Positions 47,540 to 58,979 of a stretch of 64,000 nt of DNA are shown one piece after another. The stretch is from Amoebophrya sp. A120 (Eukaryota; Sar; Dinophyceae; Syndiniales; Amoebophryaceae). Position numbers and translations under genes: made by a program. The DNA lies in contig CAJINV010000002.1 of assembly GCA_905178155.1 (NCBI GenBank), positions 3,663,838 to 3,727,837 on the forward strand, given 5' to 3'. The notes under the pieces were generated by a model that had not been told where the DNA came from, did no database searches, and worked only from the letters and a program-made list of their open reading frames with translations. Position 1 is the stretch's first letter. Each line of letters opens with the position of its first letter.

Positions 47540-47737
47540 CTGAAAGTCGGTCATAGGTCGGTCATAAATCGGTCAGAATTCGGTCTCTATCTTAGTAATC
47601 AAAACATGACCGATTTTTTTGGGGTCTGTGATTTTTTTTGATTGAAGTCGGAAACCAGAATGGAAGGTTTTTTTTAGTCTTAGAAAATCATAAGGAGTCC
47701 TGGATAGAAGCTTCGCCCGATGGAGCCGACGTCCCAT

Positions 47738-47777
47738 CGACGAAAAAAAATTTTCGTCGCCGCCGCTGGCGCGGCGG
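47738..47777. repeat. Two adjacent inverted repeats
   Basis: CGACGAAAA and TTTTCGTCG (47738-47759), directly followed by CCGCCGC-TGGC-GCGGCGG (47760-47777). Lies downstream of the large minus-strand gene. Confidence 0.
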
Positions 47778-48092
47778 TGCCACTAATAGCCGCTGGGTCT
47801 GCAACTAGAGGCCCGCTCCTTAGGCGTATGCAAAGCAAACTACCACTACAGGCGGCGGAGCCGTGTCTGTCTTGCTTGCAGTCGTGAAACAGGTATGCAT
47901 TGACTTTCAAGCAGAGAAAGACATGAGTCCGGACTAAAAAAACTCAAAGACCGGTATACAGCCGGCCAGCAAAGAAAAACACACTACATCGCCAGCTATC
48001 AGGTGGGAGAGGACACCAAGACTTCTGTCCTCGGTGGGGACGTTCATTGCAAGATCGGCCGTTGCTGGCCCATAGTGGCGAATCAGGGATCG

Positions 48093-51000
48093 CTACCATA
48101 TCGAGACGCACAAATACCGGAACTCATCCTCCGGGACTTCACAGTGCCGCCGTAACTCGGTGGTCTTTTCGTCGTCCAGTTCGTGTCCACACATCTCCGC
48201 TGCAATCTGCAGAACCTTCGCCACCATTCTTTCATAGTCCGCCCGTATCTTATTCATCATGGCGTCGTCCGCTCGGTGCCGCCGGTAAAAGTGATATCGT
48301 TTCGAGTGCTTCAGCAGCCATGCCTGCATCCATGCCCACGCGGTGAGCAACATGGTGCACCAGTGCCGGTCAGCGGTGTCGCCCTCGCTGTAGGCCAGGC
48401 GGTGGACGCCGCTACTGACGGCCGAGAAGCTCCGAAAAATTTTGTGCTCCGCAATCACCTTGTACTCCTGTTTCGTTTTGCCGAGGGCGGAGCAGGTAAG
48501 TGATTGGCCCAAGTGCGCCCGCTTCGTGTGCAACGACGTCCCATCCTGGATCTTCCACGAGCCATCAGGCAGGTGTGCCTGCGACCAGTCGCTAACTTCC
48601 TCCGTCACCGCGCGTCGCATGCGGTTGAGGTGCTTGGCTTGTGCGTCAGAGAGAACAAGGTATGAGGATCCAGAAGATTTGGTCCCGGCTGAAACGGCGC
48701 CGTCCCCCCTGCTCTGGGCATGGCTGCCCCCGTTGCTCGCCGACGAAGCTGATTGCATGGCTGTGGTTTGAAAAACCTGCGTGTGCCGAGCGGCCGTTTT
48801 TTTCCCAGAAGCTATGCACTGCAAAACTGTCGCACTGGCACAGCCCGCATATAAAGTTTAAATTATTTTTTCCAGCACTGCAGACGGAACTTGCCATGCA
48901 GGTTGTTTGACATGATGAAAAAAACTGCAAATCTGTCATGCACAACAAGACCTCGCGGTTGCTCGAGTGCGATAATTCTTCACAGGATATCCGTTGCGCC
49001 TACACTTTTACCTGCTGTTTCCGAAGCGGCTGCCACTTTCCGCTTTTTCACCTCCTGTTCCAGCGGCCCCGCACCAAGCGCGCTGCTGCCCCGGAGGTTT
49101 GATGATGAAGAAGACGCTGCAGCTGACGACGCGGACGGATTTGGGGCGGACTTCACGTGGGCCGCAATACGCATACCGCTTACACCTAGTGGTAGATGCG
49201 CCTTCATTGCAGAATCTGTGCTGTTGTCGTCTTCGGCTTTGCGCGGGAGGGTGGGGTGGCCCGCCTTTCTGCTGACGGTCTCCAGAGTCAGGCGGTCCAG
49301 GGGATGCAGGGTCTCGTCCGGCCGTTCAATTGTTGTCTGCACAGGCTCTGGCAGCCCGGCCAGGTCTTCGTCTCGCGTCAGTGCGGTGGACGAAGCCAGC
49401 CACCGCGATTTCGTTCCATCCCGCTTTACGCCAAAAACCGAATACTGCGACCCGGTATAGTTCTCGCCAAAATCCAGCGCGGAGAAGAAGTAGCGGCCTG
49501 CCGGGCCCTCGCTAGCAGGAACGAGGCCGCCGGCCCCATCCTCTAATACCCGCATGGCCACGAACTTCTTCGGGCGGCACAAGACCCAGAACACGACCAT
49601 TCGCGCCACGTCCCCGTTTGCAAACTCAAATACCGCGAGCAGGTGCGTGCAGTCCTTCATCCGTGCCTTCGCTACCTCTACATCGAAGGCAGCCCCTAAA
49701 TGCTCCTCGACGCCAGCAAGAGCATCCGGCGCCAGGCTGCCGTCCTCCGCATCCGCCAAAGCCTCTTCAAGCCCGATCTCACCTAACTCGCCCCGCGCGG
49801 CAAAGCTTTCGTGTATCGTGGTGCCCCGTGCAAGCGTGCAGACCTCCCTGACAACTTCCTGCGGCTCGACCCGCCACATGTCGACCGTGCCCAGCGTGAA
49901 TTGCTGCTGCTGGGGAACGTGCAATCTCGCCCGCTCCGCTTTCTGCCTGTCCCGCCAGGTTTGGCTTCGTGCCCAGTTCGATGCTATCAAACCCCGAATC
50001 CCGTCGTAATATTCCATCTCCGCTAGCAACTCCTGTTTGCGTTGGTGGCGCTCGTCAGCGTGCTTGGTGTACTCCTCCTGAAGCCGGGCCTGCCGCTCCT
50101 CAAACTCAAGCTTTGCCGCCACGTTAAACTCCTCCGCTGCCTGGACATAGTTCTCCCATGCTTCTGACCCCAAGATGTCCTCCGTGGCGTTCTTATTTGC
50201 GTCGCCGATACTCATCCCGGGAGCACCTGCGAAGCCGGTCATGAGATCCGCCCGCGCAAACTCCTCCGGAATTTTGCGCCTGCAAGTTTCGTCCCGCCAA
50301 TTCTGTTCCTCGAAGGTGTCAATCTCGGCGAGGGCGTCGTGCCTCGCACTAACCTGTTTCGACAGAACACGGCTGACATTTTTCGCGTCGATTACTACTA
50401 TTCCGGAGGGAGCATTCTTGTTCTGGGATCTTTGCAGAGTTGCGTGCCGGCGTTCTATCAGGAGGGTGTTGCGCGGAATTTGTTTGGCAAGCGCACAAAC
50501 TTCGCGAGCGAAGTGCTCCGCGCCTGGGAAGGGGAGACCGTTGCTTGGTTGTTCTGCCTGCGGGCGGAAGTACTGCTTGCAGATTTTCTGTATCTGGAGA
50601 AGGGTGGCCGACGCCGGGTTTCCACTCTCCAAAAGAATCTCCTCCCGACAAAACCGCTCCAAGAAGTCCCGCTGCAGGCCTTCGTCGGTTTGCTCAAAGT
50701 CCCGCATCCAGTCGAGGTGCTTGTGATACGGGTTCGGCGTATGAACTCGCTAACTGATCAGCGACAGGTCCAATTTGTAATGCGTATCTGAGTCTTTGTT
50801 GTCTTTTTCCCTCATGCCAGAATTGCAGAAAAAAACAGTTCAAAAGTGCTCAGCAGGCCATGCTAGAAATGCCACAGTGCTCCTGTACACAGTGGCGAAC
50901 TTCTGCAAAATGAATCATGACACAGGTAGGCGCGGATACCAGAAATACCTGGCGTCATCAATGATTGAAGGGGGCACTGGGGCCTGTCTCCCTGTTCCTT

Positions 51001-53624
51001 TTGCACTGTCTGTGCCACTTGAACAAGGCATGAGGGGATCATAGCAAAACCAGAAGCATCAAATATACGCATGACAAATTGGACCGGAAGATGATGAGTG
51101 AGCGTCTTGCGCTTTTGATAACGCACTACCCGGCCGTAGAACGCTGCTGCGATAATTTCCAGCCCGTTTAGTGCTGTGGATGCGTGTTTTTTCACCACCT
51201 TCGCGTCCACCGGTCCAAGAAGCCCCAACATCCCCCGCAGGCTTTCCTCACGAAGAAGGGCCCGAACCTCCTCTACACCGTGGTAAAACTGTTCCTGTGC
51301 AGCTGAATCGCCGCCGGCTGTGTTCTCATGCTTCGCCACGTGCCCCTCGTACCGCTCGACGGGGCGCGTCAGGAGACTGATGATCAGCATGGTGCAGTCA
51401 ACGCGGATTTTGCTCCACTCGTTCCCGGCAAGATGAAGTCGCGTTTTTTTGTCGAGGAGACCAAGAATATCGGCCACTACTACTCGCGCCAAATCATCAC
51501 CGCACCGTATCCATCTGCTGAAGGAGATAGGGCGGATGCCCCGGGTCAATGACTGCAACATCCCCAATGCTGCTGACTTTGCTTTTTCTGCCGACCCGTA
51601 CTCCTCGATCTCCTGGTCGGTCAAGACGAAGGTAAGGCTGGTCTTGCCTTTTGATTTGGAGATGCTGAGCTTGTGCAGGAGGTTGGACGCGTCCTTGTCT
51701 TTCTGTGTTGCAGATTTCGCCGACCGAACTCGCTCAGCTCCATAGGGCGTCCCCGCTAAATAATCGCGAAAGGCTTTCGTTTGGGCGTTCATCTTCGGAC
51801 CTGCAGTGGCGGAATCCCTCAGGAGGGAATGACGGTCAGGGCCGGTGGGGACAAAAACTCTCTTTGGTAGATCCAACATCATCCCCGCCTGCAGTGACAT
51901 TTGCTGTTTTCCCACTACTTTGCAAACCCCGTAGCACTTCTTCTCCCACTTGGTCGGGTCGATGTCATTCTCCAAGAGGTAGGCGGTCGCACCCTCCTCC
52001 AGCGCAGTGCCGGCTTCGTGTTCTTCGCAGTGGCTGGAGATCGTTACCACATGTGTGCCGGGGCGGTTAAAGATCTCGTCTTTTTCTTCTGAAACTACTG
52101 CGCCGACCGCTTTGTGCGTGAGAATCATGTCCGGCCCGCGGTCGGAGCTCGTGTTGATGACCAACAACGCTGGCAGGGTGCTTGCGGCCCCAACTACCGC
52201 CTTGACGTCGCGCATCACGACGTCCGCGTTCTTCTGCGACGGAATGCGCTGGTCGCACAGAAGATGTTCAAAACCACTCTCAACAGCTGCTGCTTCGTTC
52301 ATCCGAAGGGCCGTTTTGCTTGGTTGTAGGATAGTTGAAGTCGGAGTTGTGACCTGGTGACTACTCTCGCCGGCGTTCCACGTCAGGGCCATATCCGTCA
52401 CCATCCACTTCGCCGCCCCGTCGGTTATCGTCTGGCGCCCACCACCAAAAACGTCCAGAGACAGCTTCGTTCCGCACGGGGTGGCGTCGCTCATGTGCGA
52501 GAGCAGTGCGGATCTTGTTCCCGGGTCCTCCAATATTTTTCCGGCCAGAAGCTCGCCAGCCTCCTTCGCTAGCAGTGCTGCCTTATCAAAATGCACGTCT
52601 TTTCGCGGTTCTCCATTCATGAACGGCTCCAACGTCCGGCCGAGAATTTCATCGCGAAGAACATCGGCTTTTTCCGTCCCATCACCGAGCACAAGACCGG
52701 ACGCTAAAAGGCGGTCCGCGTTGGTACCGCTGCCTTCCGTGGAAGCGCCCGCTCCTGCAGAGCCTGGAGCTCGGTCAACCCAACCCGTCAAAACGTTTCG
52801 CTCCTCTCCGTAGCCACTCGTCGCCGAATCTGCTGTGGCCAAGAGGAATGGCGCTGCGCCTCCCGCCGTGGTGGGTTCTGCCCGGCTTCGTGATATGGAA
52901 TGCAAAACGACTTCACGTCGGAGCAGAGGGAATTTTCGACATGCCCAGCAGTATCGCTATTTTCCTACTTTCATCATAAATTCCTATGAGAAACCACAAA
53001 CAATGACGCGCGGTCCTTGCAACACCAGGCTCGGGAGCTCGCGATGAAGATTCAAAACTCCTCATCACGACGCGAGACCGAGGCCGACCTCGTCGGCTGC
53101 ATAATACAGACTTTTACCAAGCCGGCGGGCGTGGGCGACAACACGCCTCCCCCTCATTACTGTAGTTCAAACCGAGAGTGAAAATAGCCCAGGACATGTC
53201 GACGTCATGCCCCCCCTGCTCCGAGCGAAAAAACACACATACACATATCCCGCTTGCTATGCTCCGCTGCGAGGCTCCGATCTTTGTGCTCCGCGAAGTT
53301 CTGGCCCTCACGAGAATCCGTAATCTTCGCATCATGCAGGTCATCAAACGCGCAGTAGTTTCCACTCGCTTCCGCAAGGTAGGCGTCTAGTAAATCCATA
53401 ATGCAGGCGGAGGTCGGTGGCCGAGCCGCTTCTGCTTGTAGTTGCTGCAGAAGTCCGGGGGAGCAGTTGCTGGCTGCTCGGTAAGTGGATGTTGTTGCGG
53501 GTGTGGTGTTGTACTGTAGGCACTTCTTGCTTGCTTCGTCTGCTAGCTCCAGACAAAGGTCGGCGTCAGAAGCTACGGCATGAGCAGTTGTTGTATGCTG
53601 CCCCAACCCAAACCGGTCCCCCAA
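48093..53624 (-). CDS. Large unrecognised protein, possibly RNase-H/transposase-like
   Basis: About 1,550 residues; stop TAG 48095-48093. Secure exons on the minus strand: about 52895-51121, 50739-48990 and 48812-48093; weaker upstream exons lie between 53624 and 53120. The middle contains DGAAKWMVTDMALTW, INTSSDRGPDMILTHKAVG and THVVTISSHCEEHEAG: spaced acidic residues and a His/Cys cluster that recall an RNase-H-fold (DDE-like) core, but I recognise no family. The second secure exon starts NPYHKHLDWMRDFE and contains a long Glu/Arg coiled coil, then FVAMRVLEDGAGG and SQYSVFGVKRDGTKSRW. The last exon has HWCTMLLTAWAWMQAWLLKH. The first codons and the intron at 52895-53120 are unresolved. No flanking inverted repeats proving mobility were found. 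Confidence 0.
48813..48989 (-). mobile_element. Introner-like element, family C-like 5' arm
   Basis: 177 bp. On the minus strand it starts TATCCTGTGAAGAATTATCG and ends GCAGTGCATA. The flanks do not match, but removal with 5 bases joins KSVGATD to GKKTAARH in frame. Confidence 0.
50740..51120 (-). mobile_element. Introner-like element, unassigned family
   Basis: 381 bp. Arms TATCAAAAGCGCAAG and CGCTAACT-GAGTTCATA types share an inner GGTCCAATTTGTNATGCG stretch on both sides. Flanks match 3/5. Removal joins FYGRVVR to NPYHKHLD in frame. Confidence 0.
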
Positions 53625-53639
53625 AAAAAAATTTCATCT

Positions 53640-54430
53640 ACTCGCCAATCTCCTGCGACTACTTGGCGATCGGGAATGCGAAGCCTGAGTCTGTCCTTTT
53701 TTTTCGATTTGTCTTGCAGGTTTGTAAAGTAAAGAGGTCAACATCATTCGCTTGCTCTGTGCAATGCGACGCCTGATTTTTTTTTGATTATCATTATATT
53801 TGGTTAGAGATCAAGTTCAATTTTGCTGATCATATAGCGCACTCTGTGCTGCGAGGGACGATCAAATTTGCACTAGCATTATCGTCGTCGAGTCTGCGAG
53901 GCTCGTCATCACGTTTTGATGTAGCATTTCGAATCACTTTGTCGAGACCGATATCGAATGGAATTTCTCGCATTACTACGAAGTGGCAGATTTTTTCGCT
54001 CAAAAACTCTGAGGACGAGGAGGTGCGAGCGTGTGTCTTCGGAGATGAATCAACCACAGACTAGTCGCTGTCTCTCTAAGATCCGAAGAAAAACCGCGAC
54101 TCGCTGAACTACGGGCCAGCCCCTACAAGATTTTTGCTGATCCACACTACAAATCGCGCTGGAAGATACGGGGCTTCTCATCCGAAGATCAAGCCCCTCA
54201 TTACCCTATGCCCCACAAAAATACCTAGCTTCGGAGCTCGACGCGCGCATGGGAAGAAAAGCATGAGAGAGAGAATCGACTGCCTACAACACTGGATTCC
54301 GGGCCTACCGCCGGTAAAAGACGAAAAGATAGGATCTGAGAGCGCGCGCCTGATCTGGAAAGGACTGCCTAAAACGACGTCACATAGGCCCTAGCTAGTA
54401 TGGAAGAGTAGCATTCCACTCGGGAGAGCC
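53640..54430. other. Intergenic with weak coding-like fragments
   Basis: Two overlapping plus-strand frames at about 54090-54395 read ELRASPYKIFADPHYK and later KKSMRERIDCLQHWIPGL, as if one coding piece were broken by a frameshift near 54230. Could be a decayed gene or chance. Nothing else recognised. Confidence 0.
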
Positions 54431-55441
54431 ATTTACCAAGACTTCGGCTCGATGACGCGCAACGAAAAGAAAAAATTGCTCGCGTCAAACTAAATTAAGC
54501 TCTTGCCTCCTCATCCGAAAAAAATGAAAATACTGAACTTTTGAATTTGGTTTGAATTGCTTTAGAATTCTATTTAGCGCCGGGTGCTTCTGCGTTAACT
54601 TATGGCTAATAATCTCATGAAATCGAAAGAATCTTCACCCAAAATCTTTCATCGATTTGAAGATTTGAATAAGAATATTTCAATCTGAGGATTCTCTCTC
54701 TTTCTTTTCCATGTCTGCAGTTGATCATGGACAACATGAGAATGCTAAAACCTAGGAAATTGAAGATAAAGATTTGGATCGAATGCAGGAATAAGTTCTT
54801 CTAAAAAAAAGGTATTTTCCTTAAAAGTTTGAATTGAGAAAAAAAAATTTGAATTGATTCTCTATCTTATTTTCATAATCCAATAAATTTCTATTATTTA
54901 ATTGAAATATGAAGTCATTCAATGATTGTTGATACATTCATGAAATTATACATTGAAATTCCCATGGATTCTTTTTTCTTATGTTGATGTTCTCATAAAA
55001 ATTGATTCAGATTCTAATTTTTTGTGAATTATCCTCGAGTCTGTTCTTCGATATTTCGATATTCTCGAAAAAAAAATATATGGGAATATGTCTGTGTGTG
55101 TCACATGTGTCATATTTCATGTGTCTTGAATATATCATGGATACATTTATTTGATGGAAAATAAATAAAATCAAATCGAGAAAGAAAAGAACAAGATTCA
55201 TTTTCAGGGTCTTGAAAATTTGATGATATACCTGAAAGGAAAAAAAGAATTCTTTTTTTTTCAATTAATATCTTGTTGCATGATTTGAATCCATACATGA
55301 AGATATAGAGAAAAATTTCATATCAATGGACCTGTATATCGATCTTTCTTATCTTGAAAAATAGAGATTCTCTCGTTGTAATATGTGATCCGAACCGAAT
55401 TTTCGATAGAAAACATTTCAAGAAAAATTTGTTATTTATTA

Positions 55442-55477
55442 TTTTCTTTCTTTCTTTCTCTCCATGTCCGGGCATGG
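55442..55477. repeat. CTTT tract plus 16-bp palindrome, copy 1
   Basis: CTTTCTTT run followed by CCATGTCCGGGCATGG (one mismatch to the palindrome). A TTCCGTTGCAATCCC segment follows, as after copy 2. Confidence 0.
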
Positions 55478-55562
55478 CATCAACTACAAATTCCGTTGCA
55501 ATCCCTTTTTATTATTTTCTTCGATGACGATCAAACTCAATTTGATTTTCTATTCGAATTAT

Positions 55563-55598
55563 CTTTCTTTCTTTCTTTCCTTCCATGCCCGGGCATGG
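55563..55598. repeat. CTTT tract plus 16-bp palindrome, copy 2
   Basis: CTTTCTTT run followed by the perfect palindrome CCATGCCCGGGCATGG and, about 30 bp on, the same TTCCGTTGCAATCCC segment as copy 1. Confidence 0.
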
Positions 55599-56223
55599 TT
55601 TCAAATGTTCAAGGCCCTAAAAGTTCCGTTGCAATCCCATTTTTTTCGCTCTAGTGATCTTCCCTGTCAGAACCAACTCAAACTGAAAAGCTTAATAAAC
55701 AACTACTTATGAGAAATAACAACGAGAAGATCAAAATCTATTTATCTGCTCGTGGTCAACAAGTCGTCTTTCTTCAATTCGATAAATCAAATACAACAAC
55801 AACAGTTTCTGAGTAAAAAATAGATCCGTCGATCGTAGTTCTTCTTTCAAGATTACTTTTTATCCGACACACCATTTCATTATTTGAGTTTCATCTTTAT
55901 CTTTTCAAATGATGAAATTTAGGATGTGTGTGGGGGAACAATCTTTTGTGCTTCACAGCTTTCCCCCAGACTCTTCCCTGCGCCGCGCCAGGTTCCGTTT
56001 GGTAGTGGCCCGCTAGCGACGGAGGGTGCGGGCCGACGGTAGTAGCGTCGGATTCTTATCTTTGCAAATGAAAATCTCGGACCGGATCTATGACAAATTT
56101 ATTTGAATCTGATTCAAATCATATGCAACAAGAAAGATGTGAGAGGACCACATATACCTACCAACATGATGGACAAACAAATAGATTGAAAAAAAAAAGG
56201 AAGAAATCTTCATCCTCTTCCAC

Positions 56224-56254
56224 TTTCTTTCTTTCTTTCCATGCCCGGGCATGG
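56224..56254. repeat. CTTT tract plus 16-bp palindrome, copy 3
   Basis: CTTTCTTT run followed by the perfect palindrome CCATGCCCGGGCATGG; the downstream CAGGCCCT resembles CAAGGCCCT after copy 2. Confidence 0.
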
Positions 56255-56480
56255 CCGGCGTCAAAAAATTCCAGGCCCTCCAAGATCCATCCTCTTCCAC
56301 TTCCTCTCATGATTTGAACGAATCAAATAGGAATCATCATCTGACAATTTATTATGGAATTTCATGACCAGGAGGACAATTTCGGATCAGAAAATCAATC
56401 ATACCGTGCCGAGATTATCATAAAGAAAGAAAAAAAGGATTAGCTTGATTCGGTGCTGGAGGGATATGGTTGATTTTAGA

Positions 56481-57109
56481 AGATGTGGAAAAAAAAGAAA
56501 TGTGTCGGCATCGTGGTCTTCTTGAATAGCGATCAGTCGGGCCGTGAGCTATTCCTCGCCCGTTTGTTTTTCGTCGCTCGTTTGCGATTGGATGCAGTAT
56601 GTGAAAAGTTGCAAGGCCAGACTTCTTTTCTAATCATTTCCTTTGATGTCTTTTTCGATTTTTTTCCTCCGAGGAAGATAGTAAGTAGGTAAGTACTTTA
56701 CTTTTCTCAGGCGTTGTTGCCACAGTCATGCTTTCATTTTTTCATGTTGGTGTTCAAAAAAACCGCATGCTCCCCTGCCTCCCGTCCTTGTTTGGCAGTA
56801 TCATGCTCGTGCTCTTCCCGTCCTTGTTTCCTTGGGAAACGATCATCAGGACGATGAAAAGTACCGGAACAAAAGATCGCATTGTTCGTAGTGGATGTGG
56901 AACCGGTTTTGATAAGTCGACGCCCATCTCCTTCTCCGGGGCCGGGAAATCCCGTACCTATTGTTGTTTATTCTGGGTCGCGCAACATCGAAATTGCGTT
57001 CGAATTGACGCTACCGCGCTCGTTCCTGTAATTATTTGTTGGTCTTGGTTTGCTAGGCAAGACACGCAACATGGGCACGATTTGCTTGTTCCGCATCCGT
57101 TGTGAGCTT
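56481..57109. other. Intergenic, 3' of a minus-strand gene
   Basis: No convincing gene. A CTTGTTCCGCATCCGT segment occurs twice at about 57085 and 57115 as a direct repeat at the 3' border of the neighbouring gene. Confidence 0.
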
Positions 57110-58979
57110 TTATTCTTGTTCCGCATCCGTGTTCGTGACGAGTTCTTTTTCTTGAGACCGATCATGATCATCATGAAGAGAAGAGGGTCCTCGGGTCATG
57201 TGGTGGAGATTCGCGGGGATGTGCAAGCCCCCTGCGCCGTGCCATCTCCGGGGGAGGTTTTGGAACCTCTCCTCCGCAGCTTCGAATTCCTGCACAGCTT
57301 TGGACTTGTGGTTGCCGTGTGCCGCTGCTGGGGCCGCATCTTTATTGTCCAGCTTCTTGCCCACCTCGCAGATGTAGTCGCTTAATCCTGTCGTCTGACG
57401 GGTCAATCCAGAGAATGTGCCCGCATGGATGTTTTGCTGTTTGTTTGCTGTGTGGCTCCCGTGCAGAGTGTTCAGCTTTGTTTTCAGCCCCTGGTTCGTT
57501 GGATCGCCGAGTGGTGGATCTTCGGTGTACGAAAGTGGACAACCCCTCCCTCCCGCATACGCACTGCATCTGTAGAAACGGGAGCAGCTTAAACTGAAAA
57601 AATGCTGCAGCTTTTGTATGACAAAGTCTTCAAACCGCAACTGCGTTTACAGTTACGGCCCCTGGAACTTGTCACGCGAACACTAGAAAATAGCAAAGAC
57701 TGACTTTGGCACTTTTATTTGCGAGAGGCATCAGAGGGAAGGGGGGCTTTCCACCATCATATGTTGAGGGCGTCATACTTGATGTGGAAGGCGTACTCGT
57801 CGTCATGGCAGTAGCAAATGAAGGCCTCCGCTTTGTTCGTCTTGGACTTTTTTTGTTTCCGTTTGACCCAGTTACTGTTGAAAGGATTTTTCTGCCCTGA
57901 TTCCAACTGCCGCTTGAAGCAGATGTGGTTCCACCTCCAGTCGAGTTTGCCCGTCTTCGCTCGTGTGCGGATGTTCTCTTCGATCGTCACGACTTTCAGT
58001 GGTTTTTGGGAGTGTTCATCAAATTCAAATTCTTTGCAGCAAATCAATAGGGCTGTTTCCATATGCTCCAAACGCTTCTTGTGTTTTTCCCTGGTGCCAT
58101 GAGCGCTGCATCACAGTAAAAAACGCACTACCTGTACCACAAAGACGCAAACCCGAACTCGTGGCCTGTGCATACACGTCAGGTGGCGGTCTGATAAAAG
58201 AAGCATGCCTGGCCCTCGTATATGTTACAATGTCAAATCCAAAAAATAGAAGTAGAAGTGATCAAAGAAGCATGCCTAGCACATCTACAAATACTACAAC
58301 TGGAACTTCGCAAAGCCATTTTATCGGTGGGGCATCAGAGAACAGGGACAGGCTGGCCGCACTTTGACGCCAGGTCACTGCGTACTCATTCAACATGCAT
58401 AACCTTCGTTCGCGGCGAACGAAGGTTATGCATCCGCTATGGTAAAAATAATGGCGTGCTGTGTTTGGATAGTGCTTCCACCTGCAAGAGAGCATGGGGC
58501 GACGGCGAAAACAGCTGGTCCACCGTCCCGCCCGTCAGAAAGTACTCCTCCAGGTCCTCCAGTTCTTCCGCTTCGAGGTGGTCCGCGAGTCCTTCCTTCG
58601 CCTCATTTCGGTGCTGGTGGGACACTTCCAGATCGCGCATCTTGTTCAGCATGGTGATGTTGAACGGCCGGAGCGCCATACTCCGCTGGATCTTTTTCTG
58701 CAGAAACATCGACGGCCGCATCGTGTCCTCCTGTCCAATGATGTCTCCAGAAAACGCCACTTCGTCCGACATCACCAGTTCTTCCTCGTGCTGCGAACCC
58801 GACTCCTTCTTGTTAGCCACCTTGGTACTACCCGCGGTGAGGTAGACGAACGTTGGGCCGGTGATCCAGGTTATCGCTGCCGAAACACGTCCATGGTTCT
58901 TGGGTAACCAAACATAGCCCGCAGCGAAGCCCGCGGGAGACGTGTTGGCGACCAGCGAGGGGAGCAGAAGTCGCCACAT
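57110..58979 (-). CDS. Unrecognised 3-exon protein
   Basis: First ATG at 58979 (MWRLLLPSLVANTSPAGF), stop at about 57112-57110. Exon 1 (58979-58472) starts hydrophobic, includes AAITWITGPTFVYLTAG and then a Glu-rich helix (DHLEAEELEDLEEYFL). Exon 2 (58061-57762) is basic (WVKRKQKKSKTNK) and ends YAFHIKYDAL. Exon 3 (57527 on) contains LKTKLNTLHGSHTANKQQN and SDYICEVGKKLDN helices vaguely like a SNARE N-terminal bundle, not enough to call. Frames join across both introns. The 3' end after KAVQEFEAAEERFQNLPRR may be spliced further. No function assigned. Confidence 0.
57528..57761 (-). mobile_element. Family E-like introner
   Basis: 234 bp. On the minus strand it starts TATGATGGTGGAAAGCCCCC and ends with a GGGAGGGAGGGGTTGTCCAC-type arm. 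Flanks CAACA and CACCG (3/5). Removal joins IKYDAL to KDPPLGDP in frame. Confidence 0.
58062..58471 (-). mobile_element. Probable introner-like intron containing a palindrome
   Basis: 410 bp. The arms TATCCAAACAC and a complement of TATGCTCCAAACG are weakly inverted. Removing TA to TA without a flank joins LLQVEAL to ETALLICC in frame; a GT donor at CAG/GTGGAAG is an alternative, so the border is uncertain. An AAAGAAGCATGCCT-type direct repeat occurs near 58197 and 58265. Confidence 0.
58395..58433. repeat. Perfect 19-bp-arm palindrome
   Basis: ATGCATAACCTTCGTTCGC and its exact reverse complement separated by one G. It lies inside the intron of the minus-strand gene. No other copy seen in the window. 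Confidence 0.

Larger units (their letters stand above)
54430..56480. other. AT-rich island with repeated palindrome
   Basis: About 2 kb markedly richer in A+T than the flanks, with homopolymer runs and only tiny frames. Contains three copies of a CTTT-tract plus CCATGCCCGGGCATGG unit (55462, 55583, 56239), and a short GC-rich patch near 55965-56050. It resembles organellar or foreign DNA in texture, but I cannot name a source. Confidence 0.

Noticed and set aside
56728-57105. Plus-strand membrane protein
   Set aside because: Lies in the 3' flank of a minus-strand gene; no splice context or conserved motif, and composition matches intergenic DNA.
57110-57640. Syntaxin-like SNARE
   Set aside because: A few helices resemble a syntaxin N-terminal bundle, but no SNARE motif or C-terminal membrane anchor follows and the rest of the protein does not fit.
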